Assembly: GCF_900114825.1 (NCBI RefSeq)
Contig: NZ_FOUI01000011.1
Location: 1-64,000 of the forward strand
From: Halopseudomonas yangmingensis
GTDB lineage: Bacteria > Pseudomonadota > Gammaproteobacteria > Pseudomonadales > Pseudomonadaceae
Length of the DNA: 64,000 nt
Direction of reading: 5' to 3'
Shown here: positions 57,202 to 64,000 of the stretch, in pieces
Position numbering within the stretch: the stretch's first letter is position 1
How the letters are laid out: each line of letters starts with the position of its first letter
Position numbers and translations under genes: made by a program
Notes under the pieces: model-generated
What the model was told of the DNA's origin: nothing
Seen by the model: the letters and a program-made list of their open reading frames with translations, nothing else
Databases searched by the model: none

Positions 57202-60141
57202 ATGGTTCGGAAACTGGTTTTGGCTGTTGCTGCGGCAAGCGCGCTGATGTCGTCCGGTATGGTGAATGCGCTGGGAGTGGGTGACATCAAACTGCGCTCG
57301 ACGCTCAACCAGCCTCTTGATGCAGAGATCGAGCTGCTGCAATTGCGCGATCTGACCAGTACCGAAATCCTGCCACGACTGGCTTCACCCGATGACTTTG
57401 GCCGTGCCGGCATCGATCGCAGTTTCTTTCTTACCGATCTGACCTTTACACCGGTAGTACGGCCGGATGGCAAGGGTGTGATTCGGGTAACCTCGAATCG
57501 CCCTGTGCGCGAGCCTTTCCTGAGTTTTTTGATGGAAGTTCGCTGGCCGTCTGGCCGCGTTCTTCGCGAATTCACCCTGCTGCTTGATCCGCCGCTTTAC
57601 CAGCCGGTTGCCGTTACCGCTTCGGCGCCCGCTGTGCCGGCCGCTCAAGCCGCACCGGTGCGTCAGGCACCCGTAACCCAGGCTGCCCCGCGTCAGGCTG
57701 CATCAGTTGCTGCGCCGAGCCCTGCTGCTGCGCCGCGGCCGGCTGACGGGCGCATGCAAACCTCGCGTAACGATACCTTGTGGGGGATTGCTTCACGTCA
57801 TGCGCCGGCGGGTGCCAGCGTTCATCAAACCATGCTGGCGATCCAGGATCTTAATCCCCAGGCCTTTATCAACGGCAACATCAACCAGATGCGTGCCAAC
57901 CAGCAACTGCAGCTGCCTGATGCCAGTCAGGCCAACTCCCGCAGCCGTGCCGAAGCACTGGCCGAGGTGCAAAAACAGAATCAGGCATGGCAGAGCCGCA
58001 CCCAGCCAACCGGTGAGCGCCAGCTGGATGCCCGTCAGCGCGATACCGCGGCACCAGCACCGGCGACGGCTCCGCGTGGCGATACCCTGCGACTGGTTGC
58101 AGGAACCAGCGAGCAGGTGGAGGGCACGGCTGCGGATGGTACTGGCACCGGTAATGCAGCAGCGGATGCCCGCCTGCGTGACACGCTAGATATGACCAAG
58201 GAACAACTGGATGCTGCAGAACGCGAAAAGCAGGAGCTGAATACCCGCTTGCAGCAACTGGAAGGCCAGCTGGATGCGGTACAGCGCCTGCTCGAGCTTA
58301 AGGATGGCCAGCTGGCATCCTTGCAACAGCAGCTGGCCCAGGTAGATGCCGGTTCTCCGCAAGCGCAAGAGCTGACGTCGGCTATTACCGAGCTGGAAAA
58401 CCAGTTGCAGGAGTCCATGCAGCCGGTAACTGAAGCCGAATCAGAAGGCGAGTCTGAGGTCGTTGCCGCAGACGCTGAAGCGATTGCAGATGTCCTGCCC
58501 GTGCAGGCAGATAGCGAAGCAGAGGTGAGCGACGAGGCGCCGGCAGTTGCGCAAGACAGTGTTGCCGTGACTGAAACGGCCGAATCCCCGGTTGTACTGG
58601 ATCAACAGTCTGACCCTGTTGTGGCGCCAGCCAGTGAACCCGTGTCGCAGCCGGCTTCGGCTCCGGTTCAGCCGGTAGCGCCAAGCCAGTCGCTGCTGCA
58701 GCAAATGATGCAGAACCAGATGCTGATGCTGGGTGGTGGCGTGGTTGCCATTCTGCTGCTGCTGTTGCTGCTGATGAATCTCTCTCGCCGCAATGCACGC
58801 CGTGAAGCAGAAATTCAGCAGAGTTACAGGGTTGCCCAGCAGCCTGATGAACTGGAGCCGGTTGCAGAAGACGACTCTTTTGCAGCGGCCTTTGATCAGG
58901 TCGAGACAGCGGCAGCCGAGGAAGATACAACGGCAGATCTGCTCGCCAACGTAGAAGCCATGATTGCCTACGGCAAACTGGATGAGGCCGAAGCGCTGCT
59001 TGTCGATGTCTTGCAGGCTGAGCCTGATAACGCTGATGTTCGCCTGAAGCTTTTGGAGGTTCAGGCACTTAAGGGCAATGCCGAAGGTTACGTTGAGCAG
59101 GCCCGTCAGCTTGAGCGTGCCGGCGGGCATGCCGATTCGCTGGCTACTATGCATGCACGTTTCCCGGTAATGGCTGCCATGCTGGCGGGTGGTGTGGCTG
59201 CGGCGCAGTCAGATGCTCAGCAGAGCATGATCGAAGATATGCTAACGCCGCAGAATGAGCCTGCTGCGTCTTCTGACGACATCGATCTTGATTTTGATTT
59301 CAGCGAATTTGAACAGGCGCTGGAGTCTGATGGCAGTGGGGAGCAAACAGAAGCCTCCATTGATCTGACCGATGCCTTGCCTGTGGCAGGCGAGTCAGCT
59401 GAATCCGATCAGGGCTTCGATCTGGATTTTGATCTTTCCGAGTTTGATGATGTCGAGAAGTCTGCCGAGACTACCGGAGCTACAGCGGAACAGCCCACAG
59501 AAGCGGAGGCTGATCCCTTTGCGATGGATGACGGTTTCGGTATGGATCTTGGTTTCGACCTTGATGCGCCTGCAATCGCTACAGAGTCGGAGCTGGATAT
59601 CGAAGACCTGCCGGATCTTCAGGGGCATGAGCTGAATGAAATAACCGAGGACGAGCCGGCTGCTCCAGTTGAGCCTGTCGTCGAAGAAGACCTTCTGGAT
59701 CTGGACGGTGAGCTCAGTGCCGATGATTTGCTGGCTGCATTCGATGCGGAGCAGCAAGTGCAGGCTCCCCCGTCTGAGCCGGAACAGGACCTTGATACTG
59801 AAATGCCGTCACTCAGTGACGAGGACCTGGAGAACTTTGCCGACGAGTTCGCTGCCAGTCTGGACGCCGAGGCTGAGGAGATAGGGCTTGAAGCTGCTCA
59901 GCCGTCAGCGCCTGCAGAGTCAGAGCTTGAAGTGTCATCAGCGGAGCAGGCATCGGAAAGCGATGAGGACTTCGACTTCCTTGCCGATACGGATGAGTGT
60001 TCCACCAAGCTGGATCTGGCCCGGGCCTACATTGACATGGGTGATGACGAGGGTGCGCGCGATATCCTTGGCGAGGTGCTGGAAGAAGGTAATGATCAGC
60101 AGCAGCAGGAAGCCCGCACGCTGATGGAGCAACTGGGTTGA
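57202..60141 (+). CDS. fimV: FimV motility hub protein
   Basis: The 979-residue protein organises type IV pili assembly and twitching in Pseudomonas. A signal peptide (about 1-24) precedes the periplasmic FimV N-terminal domain, a LysM-like peptidoglycan-binding part (about 190-245), a coiled coil (about 325-410), a transmembrane helix (about 507-530), and a long acidic cytoplasmic region with D/E-rich repeats of LDFDFSEFE type. A C-terminal FimV domain follows (about 935-979, KLDLARAYIDMGDDEGARDIL). The 197 bases before it contain no gene. Confidence 0.95.
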   Translation: MVRKLVLAVAAASALMSSGMVNALGVGDIKLRSTLNQPLDAEIELLQLRDLTSTEILPRLASPDDFGRAGIDRSFFLTDLTFTPVVRPDGKGVIRVTSNRPVREPFLSFLMEVRWPSGRVLREFTLLLDPPLYQPVAVTASAPAVPAAQAAPVRQAPVTQAAPRQAASVAAPSPAAAPRPADGRMQTSRNDTLWGIASRHAPAGASVHQTMLAIQDLNPQAFINGNINQMRANQQLQLPDASQANSRSRAEALAEVQKQNQAWQSRTQPTGERQLDARQRDTAAPAPATAPRGDTLRLVAGTSEQVEGTAADGTGTGNAAADARLRDTLDMTKEQLDAAEREKQELNTRLQQLEGQLDAVQRLLELKDGQLASLQQQLAQVDAGSPQAQELTSAITELENQLQESMQPVTEAESEGESEVVAADAEAIADVLPVQADSEAEVSDEAPAVAQDSVAVTETAESPVVLDQQSDPVVAPASEPVSQPASAPVQPVAPSQSLLQQMMQNQMLMLGGGVVAILLLLLLLMNLSRRNARREAEIQQSYRVAQQPDELEPVAEDDSFAAAFDQVETAAAEEDTTADLLANVEAMIAYGKLDEAEALLVDVLQAEPDNADVRLKLLEVQALKGNAEGYVEQARQLERAGGHADSLATMHARFPVMAAMLAGGVAAAQSDAQQSMIEDMLTPQNEPAASSDDIDLDFDFSEFEQALESDGSGEQTEASIDLTDALPVAGESAESDQGFDLDFDLSEFDDVEKSAETTGATAEQPTEAEADPFAMDDGFGMDLGFDLDAPAIATESELDIEDLPDLQGHELNEITEDEPAAPVEPVVEEDLLDLDGELSADDLLAAFDAEQQVQAPPSEPEQDLDTEMPSLSDEDLENFADEFAASLDAEAEEIGLEAAQPSAPAESELEVSSAEQASESDEDFDFLADTDECSTKLDLARAYIDMGDDEGARDILGEVLEEGNDQQQQEARTLMEQLG

Positions 60142-60144
60142 TTG

Positions 60145-60999
60145 ATGTCTGATCTCCGCACTGACGCGGCCGCCCACGGGGCGGCCGCTGTGTTTTCACG
60201 TATCGCCGCCTGTATCGAATACCGTGGCACCGCCTACCGTGGCTGGCAGCGCCAGCAGCCGGGTGTGGCCAGTGTGCAGGAAGCGGTTGAACAGGCGTTG
60301 TCGCGGGTGGCCAATCACCCTGTGCAGGTCAGCTGTGCCGGGCGCACTGATGCCGGTGTGCATGCCTCCTGCCAGGTGATCCATTTTGACAGCAACGCCC
60401 GCCGTGCGCCGCTGAACTGGATTCATGGGGTGAACGCCAACCTGCCGGCGGATATCAGCATGAGTTGGGCCTGCGTGGTGCCGGACAGTTTCCATGCGCG
60501 GTTCTCGGCCATGGCCCGGCGTTATCGTTATGTGATCTATAACGATCCAGTCCGTCCCGCGCACCTGGCCCACGAGGTGACCTGGAATTACCGTCCGCTG
60601 GATCTGGCGCGCATGCAGCGGGCTGCGCGGGCGCTGGTTGGTGAGCATGACTTTACCTCTTACCGGGCGATTGCTTGTCAGGCCAAGTCGCCGGTGAAGA
60701 CGGTACATCACCTTGAGCTGATCCGCTTTGGGCGTTTTATCGTGCTGGATATCCGTGCCAATGCCTTTTTGCATCATATGGTGCGCAATATCGCCGGGGT
60801 GCTGATGCAGATCGGCACCGGTGAGCGGCCGGAGGAATGGGCGGCCGAGGTGCTGGCTGCGCGCGACCGTCGCGCGGGCGGCCTGACGGCTCCGGCCTAT
60901 GGTCTGTATCTGGTGGACGTCACCTATCCCGAGCAGTATGAATTGCCGCAGCGTTATATGGGGCCGCACTTCCTGTCTGCGCTTAACCCTGCAGACTGA
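60145..60999 (+). CDS. truA: tRNA pseudouridine synthase A
   Basis: The 284-residue enzyme makes pseudouridine 38-40 in tRNA anticodon arms, with the catalytic Asp in CAGRTDAGVHA and FHARFSAMARRYRYVI. Conserved FLHHMVRNIAGVL is present. The ATG at 60145, four bases after the fimV stop, is taken, but its first codons fall in a strong hairpin and lack a good ribosome site. A downstream GTG at 60190 would remove about 15 poorly conserved residues. Confidence 0.93.
   Translation: MSDLRTDAAAHGAAAVFSRIAACIEYRGTAYRGWQRQQPGVASVQEAVEQALSRVANHPVQVSCAGRTDAGVHASCQVIHFDSNARRAPLNWIHGVNANLPADISMSWACVVPDSFHARFSAMARRYRYVIYNDPVRPAHLAHEVTWNYRPLDLARMQRAARALVGEHDFTSYRAIACQAKSPVKTVHHLELIRFGRFIVLDIRANAFLHHMVRNIAGVLMQIGTGERPEEWAAEVLAARDRRAGGLTAPAYGLYLVDVTYPEQYELPQRYMGPHFLSALNPAD
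60166..60188 (+). terminator. Hairpin over the truA start
   Basis: GCGGCCGCCC and GGGCGGCCGC are perfect ten-base arms with an ACG loop, followed by TGTGTTTTC. It may act as the fimV terminator or attenuator, overlapping codons 8-15 of truA. Confidence 0.5.
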
Positions 61000-61024
61000 C
61001 GCTGGCAGGCGGTTCTGCTACTAT
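60996..61024 (+). promoter_or_regulatory. Candidate sigma-70 promoter of trpF
   Basis: CTGACG and TACTAT with a 17-base spacer (four of six matches each) lie at the end of truA, predicting a start about 24 bases before the trpF ATG. It is a weak match. Confidence 0.35.
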
Positions 61025-61054
61025 CGGATGCCTTGCAAACTGAAGCGATAACCC

Positions 61055-61669
61055 ATGGTGCGTATCAAGATCTGTGGCATTACCCGCGTTGAGGATGCGC
61101 TGGCAGCGGCCGAGGCCGGTGCGGATGCCATCGGGCTGGTATTCTATGCCCCCAGCCCGCGCGCGGTGGATGCACAGCAGGCTGCTGCGATTGTGCGGGC
61201 ATTGCCACCCTTTGTGACCAGCGTCGGGCTCTTTGTGAATGCCACTGAGGCCGAGGTGCGCGGGGTTTTGGCCGAGGTACCGCTGGATCTTCTGCAGTTC
61301 CATGGTGATGAGCCGGAAGAATTCTGTCTGCGTTTTTCCAGGCCCTATCTGAAGGCCATCCGCATGCGCGATGATCTGGACTTGCAGGCGCAGGCGGCAA
61401 ACTGGCCGAGCGCCAGCGGGATACTGCTGGACAGCTATACACCGGGGGTGCCCGGTGGCACCGGCGAGACCTTCGACTGGCAGCGCATACCGCAGCAGCA
61501 CGACTGGTCGCTGGTGCTGGCCGGTGGTTTGCGAGTGGACAACGTGCAAACGGCCATTGCTGAATGCAGGCCGTGGGCAGTGGATGTAAGTGGCGGGGTA
61601 GAGCAGGCCAAGGGCATCAAGGATGTCGAGAAGATCAAAGCTTTTATTCGTGAGGTGAGGCGTGGCTGA
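61055..61669 (+). CDS. trpF: Phosphoribosylanthranilate isomerase
   Basis: The 204-residue TIM-barrel enzyme of tryptophan synthesis has KICGITR with the catalytic Cys, [13 protein letters not shown] with the catalytic Asp, and [14 protein letters not shown]. It overlaps trpB by eight bases, indicating a trpF-trpB-trpA unit. Confidence 0.95.
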   Translation: MVRIKICGITRVEDALAAAEAGADAIGLVFYAPSPRAVDAQQAAAIVRALPPFVTSVGLFVNATEAEVRGVLAEVPLDLLQFHGDEPEEFCLRFSRPYLKAIRMRDDLDLQAQAANWPSASGILLDSYTPGVPGGTGETFDWQRIPQQHDWSLVLAGGLRVDNVQTAIAECRPWAVDVSGGVEQAKGIKDVEKIKAFIREVRRG

Positions 61670-62879
61670 TTCAACCCGTATCGATTTTGCCGCAGTTCCC
61701 GATCAGCGTGGCCATTTTGGCCCCTATGGCGGTCGTTTCGTATCCGAGACCCTGATGGATGCGCTGGAAGAACTGGAGACCCTGTACAACCGGCTGTCTG
61801 CTGATCCGGACTTTCAGGCCGAGTTTGACCACGATCTGGCGCACTATGTGGGCCGGCCCTCACCGTTGTATCTGGCCGAGCGCCTGAGCGACAAGGTGGG
61901 TGGTGCGCGTATCTGGCTGAAGCGTGAAGACCTGAATCACACCGGCGCGCACAAGGTCAACAACACCATTGGCCAGGCGCTGCTGGCCAAGCACATGGGC
62001 AAACCGCGGGTGATTGCCGAGACCGGTGCCGGCCAGCATGGGGTGGCGACCGCTACCGTGGCCGCCCGTTTGGGTCTGAAATGCCAGGTTTATATGGGTG
62101 CCGAGGACGTCAAGCGCCAGGCCCTGAACGTGTATCGCATGAAGCTGCTGGGCGCCGAGGTGATCCCGGTGACCTCGGGTTCGAAGACCCTCAAGGATGC
62201 GATGAACGAAGCCATGCGCGACTGGGTGACCAACGTCGACGACACCTTCTACATCATCGGCACCGTGGCCGGCCCGCATCCTTATCCGAAGCTGGTGCGC
62301 GATTTCCAGTGCGTGATCGGTCGTGAGGCGCGGGCCCAGAGCCTTGAGCGTTTCGGTCGTCTGCCGGATGCGCTGGTGGCCTGTGTTGGCGGTGGCTCGA
62401 ATGCGATTGGCCTGTTCCATCCGTTCCTCGACGATGAGGGCGTGGCCATCTACGGAGTCGAGGCGGGCGGCCTGGGCCTGGCGACCGGTCAGCACGCAGC
62501 GCCGCTGAACGCCGGTCGCCCCGGTGTGCTGCATGGCAACCGCACCTACCTGATGGAAGACGAGGCCGGGCAGATCATCGAGACCCACTCGGTATCAGCC
62601 GGCCTTGACTACCCGGGTGTCGGCCCCGAGCACAGCTGGCTGAAGGATATTGGCCGGGTCAGCTATGTGGATGCTACCGATGAAGAGGCGCTGTCGGCAT
62701 TCCGCGAGCTGACCCAGACCGAAGGCATCATGCCGGCGCTGGAGTCCAGCCACGCAGTGGCCTATGCGATGAAACTGGCGAAAACCATGCGCCCGGATCA
62801 GCACATAGTGGTCAACCTGTCCGGTCGCGGTGACAAGGATATTCATACGGTTGCCGGTATCGACGGCATCACCATCTGA
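61662..62879 (+). CDS. trpB: Tryptophan synthase, beta subunit
   Basis: The 405-residue PLP enzyme joins indole and serine. The PLP lysine is in [22 protein letters not shown] holds the phosphate. The start is GTG at 61662 with GAGGTGAGG upstream, within the end of trpF. It lies 11 bases before trpA. Confidence 0.96.
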   Translation: MADSTRIDFAAVPDQRGHFGPYGGRFVSETLMDALEELETLYNRLSADPDFQAEFDHDLAHYVGRPSPLYLAERLSDKVGGARIWLKREDLNHTGAHKVNNTIGQALLAKHMGKPRVIAETGAGQHGVATATVAARLGLKCQVYMGAEDVKRQALNVYRMKLLGAEVIPVTSGSKTLKDAMNEAMRDWVTNVDDTFYIIGTVAGPHPYPKLVRDFQCVIGREARAQSLERFGRLPDALVACVGGGSNAIGLFHPFLDDEGVAIYGVEAGGLGLATGQHAAPLNAGRPGVLHGNRTYLMEDEAGQIIETHSVSAGLDYPGVGPEHSWLKDIGRVSYVDATDEEALSAFRELTQTEGIMPALESSHAVAYAMKLAKTMRPDQHIVVNLSGRGDKDIHTVAGIDGITI

Positions 62880-62890
62880 ACGAGAGTGAC

Positions 62891-63694
62891 ATGAGCCGAA
62901 TTCAAGCCTGTTTTGCCAAACTTCAAGCGGCCGGTCGCAAGGCGCTGATTCCCTACGTAACCGCCGGTGACCCGCAGCCACAGATGACAGTGCCATTGAT
63001 GCACGAACTGGTGGCCGCCGGTGCCAACATTATCGAGCTGGGTGTGCCGTTTTCCGATCCGATGGCTGATGGTCCGGTGATCCAGCTGGCCATGGAGCGC
63101 GCACTGGCACACCACGTCAGTCTGAGCAATGTGCTGGATATGGTTCGTGAGTTCCGCCAGCGTGATAGCGAAACCCCGGTGGTGCTGATGGGTTACCTGA
63201 ACCCGGTTGAGCGCATGGGCTACGAAAACTTTGCCAATGCGGCGGTCGAGGCCGGAGTAGATGGCCTGCTTACCGTGGATCTGCCGCCGGAGGAGTCCGA
63301 CGAGGTGATAGGTCTGTTCCGTGAGCGGGGCCTGGACTGCATCTTCCTGTTATCGCCGACCACCACCATGAGCCGTGCGGCCAAGATCTGCGCCCGTGCC
63401 AGCGGCTATGTTTACTATGTTTCGCTGAAAGGTGTGACCGGGTCCAGTGCTTTGAACGTCGATGAAGTGGCAGCACGACTCGAACAGCTGCGCAGCGTGA
63501 CCGATTTGCCGATCGGTGTCGGTTTCGGCATCCGTGACGGGGCTTCGGCGGCGGCGGTTGCCGGTGTTGCCGATGGCGTGGTGGTCGGCTCGGTACTGGT
63601 CAACCGCATTGCCGAGAATGTCGATGATCTGCCGGCGGCACGTGCTGCCATTGTGGCGGTTATCAGTGAGATGCGGGCGGCCATGGACCGCTGA
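62891..63694 (+). CDS. trpA: Tryptophan synthase, alpha subunit
   Basis: The 267-residue alpha subunit cleaves indole-3-glycerol phosphate. It has the catalytic Glu in [18 protein letters not shown] and the phosphate-binding GFGIRDG block. It works with TrpB as an alpha-beta channel complex. accD follows after 53 bases. Confidence 0.96.
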   Translation: MSRIQACFAKLQAAGRKALIPYVTAGDPQPQMTVPLMHELVAAGANIIELGVPFSDPMADGPVIQLAMERALAHHVSLSNVLDMVREFRQRDSETPVVLMGYLNPVERMGYENFANAAVEAGVDGLLTVDLPPEESDEVIGLFRERGLDCIFLLSPTTTMSRAAKICARASGYVYYVSLKGVTGSSALNVDEVAARLEQLRSVTDLPIGVGFGIRDGASAAAVAGVADGVVVGSVLVNRIAENVDDLPAARAAIVAVISEMRAAMDR

Positions 63695-63747
63695 GCATCC
63701 CCGCGCAACAACGCGAACAACCTGAACAGACAAGAAAAGGATTGGTG

Positions 63748-64000
63748 ATGAGCAACTGGCTGGTGGACAAACTGATTCCTTCCATCGTGCGCTCCGAAAC
63801 AAAGAAGAGCAGCGTGCCGGAAGGTCTGTGGCGCAAGTGCCCGTCCTGTGACGCGGTCCTCTACCGTCCCGAACTGGAAAAGAATCTGGATGTGTGCCTG
63901 AAGTGCAACCATCACCTGCGGATCAATGCGCGGCGTCGACTGGACCTGTTCCTGGACCCGGAAGACCGTCAGGAGCTGGGCGCTGAGCTGGAGCCTGTTG
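63748..64000 (+). CDS. accD: Acetyl-CoA carboxylase carboxyltransferase beta subunit (5' part)
   Basis: The first 84 codons are present and run off the right edge. The start [11 protein letters not shown] and the zinc ribbon C-P-S-C ... C-L-K-C near residues 32-54 are those of AccD, the beta subunit of the acetyl-CoA carboxyltransferase. The spacing after trpA is 53 bases. Confidence 0.93.
   Translation, partial: MSNWLVDKLIPSIVRSETKKSSVPEGLWRKCPSCDAVLYRPELEKNLDVCLKCNHHLRINARRRLDLFLDPEDRQELGAELEPV

Overview
The window is a high-GC chromosomal segment of a Pseudomonas-like gammaproteobacterium. The order leuC-leuD-leuB-asd-(asd paralogue)-fimV-truA-trpF, with a LysR gene divergent from leuC, and the gdhB / pyrD / rmf / rlmL / dacB neighbourhood are both typical of Pseudomonadaceae. 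In Pseudomonas sensu stricto, however, trpB and trpA normally sit elsewhere beside trpI. Here they lie between trpF and accD, the arrangement of many other gammaproteobacteria. That suggests an early-branching lineage such as Halopseudomonas (the P. pertucinogena group). This placement is inference from gene order, not from a phylogeny.

Layout. 1-275: trailer end of a type I-E CRISPR array (five repeats and four complete spacers visible; leader and cas genes would lie to the left). 340-7109 (minus): a complete MoxR / DUF58 / DUF4381 / BatA / BatB-TPR / BatD operon with overlapping genes. 7239-13437 (plus): the giant NAD-glutamate dehydrogenase gdhB, a DUF2835 protein and pyrD. 13549-16185: rmf (minus) and rlmL (plus). 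16182-21461 (minus): deaD, tatD, a cache-domain sensor lacking an output domain, and dacB. 21600-22750: a glutathionyl-hydroquinone reductase and tRNA-Asp(GTC) with its own promoter and terminator.

23062-30660 is the main accessory block: a type I restriction-modification operon hsdM-hsdS-fic-hsdR directly downstream of the tRNA. It has an in-frame palindromic repeat inside hsdM, AT-richer specificity domains in hsdS, and two inverted repeats sharing one half-site between fic and hsdR. It is followed by an unrecognised 123-residue protein, an MFS transporter and a frameshifted diguanylate cyclase. 33570-36891 is a nitrate/cyanate/taurine-type ABC importer preceded by a candidate NtrC site and sigma-54 promoter.

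36941-50357 is a mixed housekeeping and membrane/signalling section: AI-2E family protein, FAH-family hydrolase, DUF2007, DUF3820, 3-hydroxyisobutyryl-CoA hydrolase-like protein, glycine-zipper protein, DUF389 protein, a soluble chemotaxis-type transducer, a ClC protein, a TerB-like protein and a PAS/GGDEF/EAL protein. 50498-64000 is the biosynthetic cluster for leucine, aspartate semialdehyde, FimV, pseudouridine synthase and tryptophan, ending in the 5' part of accD.

The least ordinary parts are the Fic protein embedded in the type I RM operon with shared-half-site palindromes, the repeat domesticated inside hsdM, the output-less cache sensor, the DUF389 protein with a kinase-like N-terminal domain, and the DGC gene that is frameshifted and preceded by a strong hairpin at its start. 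No wholly unknown multigene system can be demonstrated from sequence reading alone.
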